Of a stretch of 28,101 nt of DNA, positions 8,310 through 15,913 are shown piece after piece. The position numbers and the translations under genes are program-made. Position 1 is the stretch's first letter. Every line of letters starts with the position of its first letter. This DNA comes from Campylobacterales bacterium (GTDB lineage Bacteria; Campylobacterota; Campylobacteria; Campylobacterales; QNZT01): assembly GCA_027056215.1 (NCBI GenBank), contig JALULO010000189.1:1-28101 (forward strand), given 5' to 3'. The notes under the pieces are model-generated. The model searched no databases, was not told where the DNA came from, and worked only from the letters and a program-made list of their open reading frames with translations.

Positions 8310-8873
8310 ATGGCTTCATATTCTATGAGTGATTTGAAAAAAGGTTTAAAGATTGAGTTAGACGGTAAACCGTACAAGATTGTTGAGTATCAACACGTTA
8401 AACCAGGTAAAGGTGCGGCGTTTGTTCGATGTAAAATAAAATCGTATCTCAATGGTAAAGTAGTGGAAAAAACATTTCATGCAGGTGATAAATGCGAAGA
8501 GCCAAATCTTGAGCAAAAAACGATGCAGTTTTTGTATGATGATGGTGATATGTTGCAGTTTATGGACACACAAACCTATGAGCAAATCGGTTTAACACAT
8601 GATCAAGTTGGTGATACGCAAAAGTGGATCGTTGATGGCATGAATGTAGAGATATTGTTTCACAATGGCAATGCCATAGATGTAGAAGCACCGGCAACAG
8701 TAGAACTTAAAATAGCACAGACAGGACCAAACTTCAAAGGCGATTCACAAGGTGGTAAAAAACCGGCAACTTTAGAGAGTGGGGCAGTGATTCAGATACC
8801 GTATCATGTGCTTGAAGGTGATGTGGTGAAAGTAGATACCGTAAAAGGCGAATATCTTGAGAAGATAAAATAA
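8310..8873 (+). CDS. efp: Translation elongation factor P
   Basis: This 187-residue protein is full length for EF-P, which binds between the ribosomal P and E sites and relieves stalling at polyproline. The N-terminal KOW-like domain holds the loop VKPGKGAAF with Lys34, the residue that receives beta-lysine in species with EpmA. Two OB-fold domains follow, ending in the conserved GDVVKVDT and EYLEKIK segments. A strong AGAGGAG site and a clear -10 precede it. The DJ-1/PfpI-like gene follows after 19 bases, so both are likely on one transcript. No epmA or epmB gene is in the window. Confidence 0.97.
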   Translation: MASYSMSDLKKGLKIELDGKPYKIVEYQHVKPGKGAAFVRCKIKSYLNGKVVEKTFHAGDKCEEPNLEQKTMQFLYDDGDMLQFMDTQTYEQIGLTHDQVGDTQKWIVDGMNVEILFHNGNAIDVEAPATVELKIAQTGPNFKGDSQGGKKPATLESGAVIQIPYHVLEGDVVKVDTVKGEYLEKIK

Positions 8874-8892
8874 GAGAAAAAAGGAGTTCGTT

Positions 8893-9444
8893 ATGGCAAC
8901 TGTTTTAGTACCATTGGCAGAAGGGTTTGAAGAGATTGAAGCTGTTAGTATCATCGATGTTCTCAGACGTGGCGGTATAGAGGTACGTACAGCATATCTG
9001 TTTAACCGTGAAGTAAACGGAGCAAACGGTATAACTATCTTGGCAAACACAAAGATAGACAATATCGTAGTCGAAGAGTTTGACATGATTGTACTTCCCG
9101 GAGGTATGCCAGGAGCAGCACACCTCAGAGATGATGAACGGGTACAAAAACTTCTCAAAGCATTTGATGCAAAAGGCAAAAAGATCGGTGCTATCTGTGC
9201 CGCACCGATAGCTTTAGAGCAAGCAGGTGTACTAAAAGAGGGGTATACATGTTATCCGTCATACGATCAACAGATCAAGACTAGTGGATTTACAGATAAA
9301 GAAAAAGTCGTACAAAGTGGCAATATCCTCACTTCCCGAGGACCTGGAACCGCAATCTGCTTTGCTCTTTTTATTGTTAAAGAACTTGTTGGTGAAGAGA
9401 CATATAAACAGATAAAAGCGGGCTTGTTGGCAGATTATTGTTAG
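8893..9444 (+). CDS. DJ-1/PfpI-family protein, YajL-like
   Basis: A 183-residue single-domain protein of the DJ-1/ThiJ/PfpI superfamily. GFEEIEAVS (11-19) supplies the conserved Glu16, and GAICAAPIAL (99-108) holds the reactive nucleophile-elbow Cys102. LPGGMPGA (68-75) and TSRGPGTA near the C-terminus complete the active site. Members of the YajL group protect proteins from oxidative or glyoxal damage, and some were first annotated as thiazole-synthesis genes; the exact activity is debated, so no symbol is given. AAGGAG sits upstream of the ATG. It follows efp closely and is probably read from the same promoter. The gene ends 110 bases before a hairpin that may terminate the transcript. Confidence 0.92.
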   Translation: MATVLVPLAEGFEEIEAVSIIDVLRRGGIEVRTAYLFNREVNGANGITILANTKIDNIVVEEFDMIVLPGGMPGAAHLRDDERVQKLLKAFDAKGKKIGAICAAPIALEQAGVLKEGYTCYPSYDQQIKTSGFTDKEKVVQSGNILTSRGPGTAICFALFIVKELVGEETYKQIKAGLLADYC

Positions 9445-9554
9445 TTTAGAATTTTGGATTTATAACTGTAAAAGTAGTATAACTTAGTGTTTGTAAGGTT
9501 TGCGATGATTTTTATGATCTCCCATATTCAAAGCTTAAAAGTTTGATAAACGGA

Positions 9555-9578
9555 CGTGTGTCACATTTTCGGCACACG
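9555..9578. terminator. Hairpin between convergent genes, possible bidirectional terminator
   Basis: CGTGTGTC and GGCACACG can pair as an 8-bp stem (one G-T wobble) around an 8-base loop. It lies between the convergent DJ-1-like gene and the beta-barrel gene. The T-tract after it is weak in both directions, so termination is inferred from position and stem stability. Confidence 0.45.
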
Positions 9579-9591
9579 CTTCTTCCTAAAC

Positions 9592-10068
9592 TTAAAAGGT
9601 AAATCCTGCGTTGATTTCGGGATATCCTCTACTTTTACTTCCATCGATGCCATTGTCATAATACTCTTGAACCCAGCCTACACTTAAAAAAGTATTGTTG
9701 CTTATCACCATCGCGACACCAGCTCTTGCCCCATAAACATCATGATCATCATAAGGAGCATCTATAAAAGTATGACGGTAAATCACACCTGCATATGGAT
9801 TATATGTACTCTCTGTTGGGATATAATAGGTTAGAGGGATGCTGATCTCATTGATCTTAGGGGTATCTCCAAACCAACCTGTATACCCTGCACCAACCGA
9901 GAGGTTATCGGTTACAAAGTAGTTTGCATTGATGCCAATAACGGTGTAGGTATTTCCATATCCGCTGCTTGAACCTACACTAAAGCCAAAGTTTTTATGA
10001 CCAACTGAAAATATACCACCAGCATATATGCTAGAGGCTAAAAGTGAGGCGATGATGATTTTTTTCAT
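9592..10068 (-). CDS. Small outer-membrane beta-barrel protein, function unknown
   Basis: The predicted protein is about 158 residues: a signal peptide (MKKIIIASLLASSIYA) followed by alternating hydrophobic/polar strands rich in Gly, Tyr and Asn. It ends in Phe (GFTF), the usual signal for barrel insertion by the BAM complex. I chose the ATG at 10068, which has AAGGAG six bases upstream and begins a clean signal peptide; a longer frame from 10107 would add 13 residues in front of the signal and is unlikely. Length suggests an 8-strand barrel of the OmpX/OmpW/PagP size class, but no specific family is recognised. It is the third gene after the OmpA-like and FGE-fold lipoprotein genes, 51 bases from the latter, so it is likely one envelope operon. 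Confidence 0.72.
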   Translation of the reverse strand: MKKIIIASLLASSIYAGGIFSVGHKNFGFSVGSSSGYGNTYTVIGINANYFVTDNLSVGAGYTGWFGDTPKINEISIPLTYYIPTESTYNPYAGVIYRHTFIDAPYDDHDVYGARAGVAMVISNNTFLSVGWVQEYYDNGIDGSKSRGYPEINAGFTF

Positions 10069-10119
10069 GATGTACTCCTTTGGTGAGAAGTGTTTATTAA
10101 AAAACACTTCTCTTTTGTT

Positions 10120-11205
10120 TTATTGCACTTCGTAAGGGTAGTGGCTGGGTTTGATGTAAACTGAAGCACCTCTGAAGCCAAAATCATTGGTTTTTGAACC
10201 AAAACCATATTGTACCAAAGCTGCAGAAAGTTTACGATCCAGTTGAACACCTCCGCGAGCTGTAACAGCATAAGCACCATTGTTATTTCCGTTAAGGTTT
10301 GTGTTTTGATCTTCTAAAGGAGACGTTCCCACCCCTCCATAATATCCACCTACAGTTGAGAGTGTTGTATTGGCATCTTTTAGTTTTGGAAGCCACCAAG
10401 TGGGTATTTTGGAACTGTTAATATCCTGATATGCTTGTATATTTGCACCGGCTATTCTGTCACTTGCTTTAAATACGCCTCTTGTCCATTCCGATAAACC
10501 ACCTGAGAGTTCATGTACTGTTACAGTATAGTTCGCATCAACATTGGTATCGTTACCAAGCAATCCGTTAGCAAATACAAGATCTTCTTTTAAAACACCT
10601 GTACCCACACCACCTGTCCAGTTTTGCGGGTTATTGATTGCAAGTTTTACCAACTGCATCCATTGTTTTTCAAGTGGCAATGAAAATGCATAGCCATCTG
10701 TAATCTGTGAGTGCTTAAGTGAAAGTATTGCACCTAATGCACTGATATTGTTTTGAGATGGAGTGTTATTATCAAAAGTAACTTTAATGGTTGAAAGTCC
10801 TGCATCTGTTGCAGAGACGTTTTTATAAGTACTTGTATTGATGTCCACACCAAATCCTGTACCGTCAAAAGCTTTGAAGTTGTTTTTGATGATGGCTGAG
10901 ATGTTGGAATCTGCTGTCATGTTCAGATCTGCACCTGCTACATCTCTGGCTTCATATTCTGATATCCAGAAACCACCTTCCTTGACACCGTCGCCATCTA
11001 CATCAAATTCGCCTGGGATATAGACGAAATGGTTATTTCTCATCACTTTGCCTTTGGCTGTTTCAGTGATAAAAGGAATCTTCTTATTTACTTGTCCACT
11101 ATGGACTACTGCACTATCTTTTGGATGACTTCTATCTTCACCACAACCAGTTAAAACTACCGATGTTAAAACAGATAATGTTACCAATAAAACGCTTTTT
11201 TTCAT
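10120..11205 (-). CDS. Lipoprotein with a non-catalytic FGE/SUMF1-like fold
   Basis: The 361-residue precursor has a lipoprotein signal with lipobox LTGC (Cys21). The rest resembles the formylglycine-generating-enzyme (FGE-sulfatase, SUMF1) fold: FVYIPGEF (60-67), GFWISEYEA (78-86), a LPLEKQWMQLVKLA segment (177-190), GGLSEWTRG (235-243), AVTARGGV (313-320) and a terminal DFGFRGAS (341-348). True FGE enzymes use a pair of C-terminal cysteines; here the lipobox Cys is the only cysteine, so no such chemistry is possible and a binding or structural role is likely. A D-x-D-x-D segment (68-72) may bind calcium. The ATG overlaps the stop of the upstream OmpA-like gene (ATGA) and follows GGAGGAG, so translation is coupled. 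The fold call is by motif spacing. Confidence 0.7.
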   Translation of the reverse strand: MKKSVLLVTLSVLTSVVLTGCGEDRSHPKDSAVVHSGQVNKKIPFITETAKGKVMRNNHFVYIPGEFDVDGDGVKEGGFWISEYEARDVAGADLNMTADSNISAIIKNNFKAFDGTGFGVDINTSTYKNVSATDAGLSTIKVTFDNNTPSQNNISALGAILSLKHSQITDGYAFSLPLEKQWMQLVKLAINNPQNWTGGVGTGVLKEDLVFANGLLGNDTNVDANYTVTVHELSGGLSEWTRGVFKASDRIAGANIQAYQDINSSKIPTWWLPKLKDANTTLSTVGGYYGGVGTSPLEDQNTNLNGNNNGAYAVTARGGVQLDRKLSAALVQYGFGSKTNDFGFRGASVYIKPSHYPYEVQ

Positions 11206-12386
11206 GATTCTCCTCCTGGATGTGTGATTGATGCTTCGATACGTCTGTTTTGTGCTCGTCCCTCGGCAGTGCTGTTGTCTGCTACAGGTTGTGTTGACCC
11301 TTTACCCTCGGCTTTAATCATATGCCAATCGATATTGCCTTGTGCCAAGATTGCTTTACGTACAGCAACTGCTCTTTTAAAGGAAAGTTTATGATTGTAT
11401 TTTTCATTGCCGGTATTGTCTGTATGACCTGTTATCGTAACGATGCTTCCTTGTGGTAGTTCTCTAACATAACGTGCAAAAAGTTTGATTTCATCCATAG
11501 AGTCTGCTTTGATGTGGTCGCTATCTGTATCAAAATGGATATCGAGATTCATCAAAACAGCACAGCCCGTTGCGTCAACTTTTGTACCTTCTGGCGTATT
11601 TGGACACTGATCTGCACTATCTGCTACCATATCATAATCACTGTCTTTGACCGTAACCACTTCACAACCGCGTTCACTCACTTCTGTGTCTTCTTTTACG
11701 ATTGTACCAGGACACTCATCTTCACTATCGGCTACACCATCATGATCAGAGTCAAGTACTGTTACTACAGGTTGTGGCTTCGGTACGATGACAGGCGCAG
11801 GTTTTGGAATTTCTCTCTTTTGGATGGGAGCAGGTTTAGGTGCTTGCTTTGCTAATGGGAAATTAAGACCGACAAAAAAAGTAAATTCGTTGTCTTCATC
11901 ATTGTGATTACCACTAGAATCAATCACTTGTAAAGCACGAAACTCTGTTAAAAGTGAAAGATGCTTATTGATACCAAATGTTGCTCCAAGACCTCCTTGT
12001 ACAAAAGGTTGTGAATCAAACACAGACGTACTATCTTGTACATACTCATACCCAGCACCACCATAAACATATACTTCATGAGGGAAATGCAATGCAGAAA
12101 AACTTGTTCCTGCCTGCAAACTTAGAGCACCTTGTATCAGGGAACTTACACCGCCCCATTTTGACTTATCATCTATTTTTACATAGTTTAAATCGATTCT
12201 CGGTTGGACTATGGAACCGATGTCAAACCGTGCGTCAAGCCCAAAAGTGTTGTTTTTCAGTTTCCATCCGTTGTCATTGTCTATGGAAGTTAATCCCCAC
12301 TTTAGTGATCCGCTTGTAGCCGATGAAGCGTATAACGCAGAGCCTACTAGAACGCTAGCGACTGCAAGCGATAGTTTTGTAAACAT
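11202..12386 (-). CDS. OmpA-family outer membrane protein with TSP3-like repeats
   Basis: Domain order in this 394-residue protein: signal peptide (1-20), N-terminal beta-barrel (about 25-178), a Pro/Lys-rich linker (180-207), two Asp-rich thrombospondin type 3-like calcium motifs (DSDHDGVADSEDECP at 212-226 and DSDYDMVADSADQCP at 248-262), and a C-terminal OmpA peptidoglycan-binding domain (about 277-388). The last domain has GHTDNTG (320-326), LSFKRAVAVRKAI and AQNRRIEA. The protein should link the outer membrane to peptidoglycan, as OprF/OmpA proteins do. The start has AGGAG upstream. It is first in a three-gene envelope unit and is transcribed divergently from mfd across a spacer containing a perfect inverted repeat. 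Confidence 0.92.
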   Translation of the reverse strand: MFTKLSLAVASVLVGSALYASSATSGSLKWGLTSIDNDNGWKLKNNTFGLDARFDIGSIVQPRIDLNYVKIDDKSKWGGVSSLIQGALSLQAGTSFSALHFPHEVYVYGGAGYEYVQDSTSVFDSQPFVQGGLGATFGINKHLSLLTEFRALQVIDSSGNHNDEDNEFTFFVGLNFPLAKQAPKPAPIQKREIPKPAPVIVPKPQPVVTVLDSDHDGVADSEDECPGTIVKEDTEVSERGCEVVTVKDSDYDMVADSADQCPNTPEGTKVDATGCAVLMNLDIHFDTDSDHIKADSMDEIKLFARYVRELPQGSIVTITGHTDNTGNEKYNHKLSFKRAVAVRKAILAQGNIDWHMIKAEGKGSTQPVADNSTAEGRAQNRRIEASITHPGGES

Positions 12387-12408
12387 ATCCTACTCCTTTT
12401 TATTATTA

Positions 12409-12414
12409 GTATAA
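12409..12414 (-). promoter_or_regulatory. Candidate -10 box for the OmpA-like operon
   Basis: The minus strand reads TATACT here, 23 bases before the ATG, which would give a leader of roughly 15 bases including the AGGAG site. Called by sequence and position. Confidence 0.45.
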
Positions 12415-12439
12415 AAGATGTTACATCAAAAAGAGTAAG

Positions 12440-12483
12440 AAGTAAATTATTTTATACTTTGGTTAGCATAAAATAATTTACTT
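12440..12483. repeat. Perfect 16-bp inverted repeat in the ompA-like/mfd divergent spacer
   Basis: AAGTAAATTATTTTAT (12440-12455) is repeated as its exact reverse complement at 12468-12483 around a 12-base centre. It lies between two outward -10 boxes, ending 6 bases before the mfd-side box and starting about 25 bases upstream of the ompA-side box. The position fits a dimeric regulator site more than a terminator, since no gene ends here. Confidence 0.7.
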
Positions 12484-12489
12484 TGTTTA

Positions 12490-12495
12490 TATAAT
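12490..12495 (+). promoter_or_regulatory. Candidate -10 box for mfd
   Basis: A consensus TATAAT in the sequence TTTATATAATAAAAG, 84 bases before the mfd start codon. No convincing -35 is present; the region upstream is the right arm of the inverted repeat, so a protein bound there would directly affect this promoter. Confidence 0.45.
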
Positions 12496-12578
12496 AAAAG
12501 AATATTTCAAGATAGACAGCTAGCTAAAGTAGTCTTTAATTAGTACTTTACTACACTAAGAAAAAAAAGAGAGTTTGT

Positions 12579-15560
12579 TTGCAAGCAAGGATTTACGAAT
12601 ATTTTTTGGAAAAAAATGATACTGCGTTGCTTTTGTGCAAAGATGACAAACAAGTGCAGGGTGCGGGCGATGTTTTAAAGCTTTTGGGTTATGATGTGCA
12701 TCAGTTGCCTGATCTTCGTGCTTCGTTTGGTGATGATTTACGTCCTTTTAAAGAGGAATTAACCTCTTTACTGAGTGCTTTATATGCTTTTTATAAATCA
12801 GCTAAACATAAAAAGATTTTACTTGCCCCTTTTCGTACGCTAGTACATCATTTGCCAGATAAAAAACTTTTTTCACAAAAGAAAATCTCATTTGGTGATA
12901 CGATCTCTTTACATGATTTTAAGGAGATGCTTTTATATTGGGGGTATAGTTTTGTTGAGATCGTTGAAGAGAAGGGTGAAGTCTCTTTTCGCGGTGATAT
13001 CATCGATATTTATCCCATCGATGCGCAAATGGCTTATCGTATCAGTCTCTTTGATGATGAGATAGAGAGTATTCGTCCTTTTGTCTGTGAAACACAAAAA
13101 AGCAGTGGTGATGAACTTGAAGAAATCATGATCGTTCCGGCATTGTTTGCGTTGGATGCGAAGATGTATGAAACCTTAAGCGATAAGATCGAAACATTGC
13201 AAAGTGATGCTTTTGTCAAAGATATGCAATCACTTGGGTTTTGGTGTTTGGAGGAGTGGGCAGTTGATTTTATTTCAAATATGTCGTCTCTTTGTGTATC
13301 AGATTTACATGATGAGATCGCTGAGTATTTTTCTTTTGTCGAGGATAAAGAAAAAGAGGCAGCTTTTTTGCGCATCCCAAAAATTCCTCATGCACAAAAG
13401 TTCAAGCCTGTTGAAGTGATCAATCTGGAAGATTTTCTTACATATCATAAAGACAAGAAGATCACACTCATCGCAAACAATGAAGCGATCATCAAACAAA
13501 ACGGTATCACGGAACAAGGGGATAAAAAGTATCTCTTTGCAGATTATATCATCAATATCATCTCCGATACACAACTCATCCTCTCTCTAAACAAACAAGA
13601 ACGTAAAAAGAGACGCAAACGGGCTACTATCGTACTGGATGATTTGAAAACGGGCGATTATGTTGTGCATGAAAACTATGGTATCGGTATCTTTAAAGGG
13701 TTGAGCAATACAAAAGTCATGGGCGTGGTACGTGACTTTGTTGAGATTGGTTATCAAGGTGAAGATACCCTTTTGATACCGGTAGAAAACCTTAATGTCA
13801 TCGATCGTTATATATCAGACGGTGGCAATCTAGCTATTTTGGATAGATTGGGAAAAACAAGCTTTGCAAAACTAAAAGAAAAAGCCAAAACAAAACTTTT
13901 TGAGATAGCAAAAGAGATCATAGAGATAGCAGCACAAAGGGAGTTGACTCAAGCTCCTGTTATCAGAGCAGATTTTGAAAATCTTACACTCTTTCAAAAT
14001 GATGCAGGATTTGTCTATACACAAGATCAAAGCAAATCTATAGAGCAGATTTTTGAGGATCTCAAAAGCGGTAAAGTGATGGATATGCTTCTGAGCGGTG
14101 ATGTTGGATTTGGTAAGACAGAAGTTGCTATGAATGCAATCTTCGCAGCGGTCAAAAGTGGTTATCAAGCTGCATTTATTGCACCTACAACACTGCTTAG
14201 TACGCAACACTATAAATCTCTTAAAGAACGTTTTAGTGCTTATGGCATCAGCGTTGAAAAGATAAATCGTTTTACATCGGCAAAAGAGAAGGCTTCCATA
14301 CTTCGTGGGCTTGAAGATGGTTCGATCGATGTTTGCATCGGTACACATGCACTCTTTGGTGTAAAGTTTAGCAATCTAGCTTTGTTGATCTTGGATGAAG
14401 AGCATAAGTTTGGGGTTAAACAAAAAGAGAAACTTAAAAACTTCAAAGAAAATCTTCATGTTCTCTCCATGAGTGCTACACCGATACCAAGAAGTTTAAA
14501 TATGGCACTCTCTTCGATCAAACAATACAGTCAACTTTTAACACCTCCTGCCCAAAGGGAAGATATCAGAACATTTGTCAAAGAGTATGAAGATAAGTTG
14601 ATCAAAGAGGTTGTTTTACGTGAGATTAGAAGAGGTGGGCAGATATTTTATATCCACAACCGTATCGCCTCGATAGAAGATAAAAAACACCAACTCCAAG
14701 AGATCATACCCGATATCAAGATACTTGTTTTACACTCTAAAATCACACCTGCTGTCACAGAAAAAGAGATGATGCATTTTGAAGAGGGTAAATATGATCT
14801 ATTGTTAAGCACTTCAATCGTTGAATCAGGGATACATATCCCAAATGTCAATACGATGCTTGTGGAAAATGCGGACAATTTTGGTATGGCAGATTTGCAT
14901 CAGCTTCGAGGAAGAGTAGGGCGTGGAAAGAGGCAGGGGTATTGTTACTTCTTAGTCAAGGATAAAGAAAAACTTACAGAACAATCTAAAAAACGTCTGA
15001 TTGCACTCGAATCAAACTCCTTTTTGGGCAGTGGTTCGGTTTTAGCATACCATGATCTAGAAATCAGAGGAGGTGGAAATCTCATCGGTGAGGCACAAAG
15101 CGGTCATATCAAAAATATTGGTTACACCCTGTATCTTAAGATGCTTGAAGATGCACTCAATATCTTACTAAACCAATCGAGCGTAGCTAAAAAAGAGGTA
15201 GAAGTTAAACTCTCTGTAAGTGCATTTTTGAGTAGTGATGTAGTAGGCGAAGATCGTATACGGCTAGAACTCTACAGACGTTTAAGTCGTTGTGAGAGTG
15301 CAAAAGAGGTGTATGAAATAGAAGAAGAGATGATTGATCGTTTTGGTAAACTCGATATCATGACAAAGCAGTTTTTGGAGATCATCGTAATCAAAATACT
15401 CGCTGCTCAAAAAGATATACATCGTATATCCAGTTATGCAACAAATATCACCATAGAGTACAACAACGACACAAAAGAGTATCTCACAGCTCCGAGTAAA
15501 GATGATGATGATATCATCGCTGCGACACTACAGTTTTTAAGGAAAAAAGGTGCAGCTTAA
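12579..15560 (+). CDS. mfd: Transcription-repair coupling factor Mfd
   Basis: A 993-residue SF2 DNA translocase that removes RNA polymerase stalled at lesions and recruits UvrA. The N-terminal third is the degenerate UvrB-like module. The RNA-polymerase-interacting domain starts near residue 350 (LKTGDYVVHENYGIGIFKG). The translocase core has GDVGFGKTE (507-515), the DEEH box (606-609), MSATPIPR, and LRGRVGRG (about 775-782). A C-terminal D7-like autoinhibitory domain follows. It is shorter than E. coli Mfd (about 1,150 residues), as I expect for Campylobacterota. TTG at 12579 is used because no ATG or GTG precedes it in frame; AAGAGAG nearby is a modest ribosome site. The next gene overlaps its 3' end by 11 bases. 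Confidence 0.96.
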   Translation: MQARIYEYFLEKNDTALLLCKDDKQVQGAGDVLKLLGYDVHQLPDLRASFGDDLRPFKEELTSLLSALYAFYKSAKHKKILLAPFRTLVHHLPDKKLFSQKKISFGDTISLHDFKEMLLYWGYSFVEIVEEKGEVSFRGDIIDIYPIDAQMAYRISLFDDEIESIRPFVCETQKSSGDELEEIMIVPALFALDAKMYETLSDKIETLQSDAFVKDMQSLGFWCLEEWAVDFISNMSSLCVSDLHDEIAEYFSFVEDKEKEAAFLRIPKIPHAQKFKPVEVINLEDFLTYHKDKKITLIANNEAIIKQNGITEQGDKKYLFADYIINIISDTQLILSLNKQERKKRRKRATIVLDDLKTGDYVVHENYGIGIFKGLSNTKVMGVVRDFVEIGYQGEDTLLIPVENLNVIDRYISDGGNLAILDRLGKTSFAKLKEKAKTKLFEIAKEIIEIAAQRELTQAPVIRADFENLTLFQNDAGFVYTQDQSKSIEQIFEDLKSGKVMDMLLSGDVGFGKTEVAMNAIFAAVKSGYQAAFIAPTTLLSTQHYKSLKERFSAYGISVEKINRFTSAKEKASILRGLEDGSIDVCIGTHALFGVKFSNLALLILDEEHKFGVKQKEKLKNFKENLHVLSMSATPIPRSLNMALSSIKQYSQLLTPPAQREDIRTFVKEYEDKLIKEVVLREIRRGGQIFYIHNRIASIEDKKHQLQEIIPDIKILVLHSKITPAVTEKEMMHFEEGKYDLLLSTSIVESGIHIPNVNTMLVENADNFGMADLHQLRGRVGRGKRQGYCYFLVKDKEKLTEQSKKRLIALESNSFLGSGSVLAYHDLEIRGGGNLIGEAQSGHIKNIGYTLYLKMLEDALNILLNQSSVAKKEVEVKLSVSAFLSSDVVGEDRIRLELYRRLSRCESAKEVYEIEEEMIDRFGKLDIMTKQFLEIIVIKILAAQKDIHRISSYATNITIEYNNDTKEYLTAPSKDDDDIIAATLQFLRKKGAA

Positions 15561-15888
15561 AAAGAAAGAGAGACTCTATGTTAGCGATCTTTTAGAAGAT
15601 CCTGCTATCACTTTTCCCTCGTACTATACTCTTTCCAAAACAACAGCAAACAATGACTCTTTACAACATACCCTGCGCGCAATACATAGTTATGATTTTA
15701 AAGATTTTGTTATACCCCAAAAGCATATGGATATATTTCAGTCGCTTGAGTGTGGCACTTTTGTGATTTACAAACAGAAGTATGCAGTAGGATTTTTTGG
15801 TGGGAAGTTGATGTACTTAGAATCAAATGGATGGAAAAGTTTTAACCTGACCAAAGATGTCTTTGATTTAGAAGCTTGGTTGGTATGA
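15550..15888 (+). CDS. Conserved-looking unknown protein overlapping mfd
   Basis: 112 residues, soluble, no signal peptide or membrane helix; I recognise no family. The GTG at 15550 is preceded by AAGGA with a 6-base spacer, both inside the mfd 3' end, so translation should be coupled to mfd. The next Met codon is too far downstream to be a better start. The C-terminal half (FVIYKQKYAVGFFGGKLMY) is beta-rich with aromatic residues, and the N-terminus is basic (MQLKKKERLY). Context suggests a DNA-repair or housekeeping accessory, but that is guilt by association. Its stop codon sits within the left arm of the 11-bp hairpin that ends the unit. Confidence 0.7.
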   Translation: MQLKKKERLYVSDLLEDPAITFPSYYTLSKTTANNDSLQHTLRAIHSYDFKDFVIPQKHMDIFQSLECGTFVIYKQKYAVGFFGGKLMYLESNGWKSFNLTKDVFDLEAWLV

Positions 15889-15908
15889 ATCGGTAAACGA
15901 TTCATACC
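15882..15908. terminator. 11-bp perfect hairpin between convergent genes
   Basis: GGTATGAATCG, loop GTAAA, CGATTCATACC. The stem is perfect, and TTATCTTA follows on the plus strand, so it is best read as the terminator of the mfd unit. On the minus strand no T-run follows, so action on the repeat-lipoprotein transcript is uncertain. It overlaps the last codons and stop of the upstream gene. Confidence 0.7.
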
Positions 15909-15913
15909 TTATC

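Noticed and set aside
10120..11205. Active formylglycine-generating or sulfatase-maturating enzyme
   Set aside because: No cysteine other than the lipobox, so the required active-site cysteines are absent; no sulfatase gene nearby.
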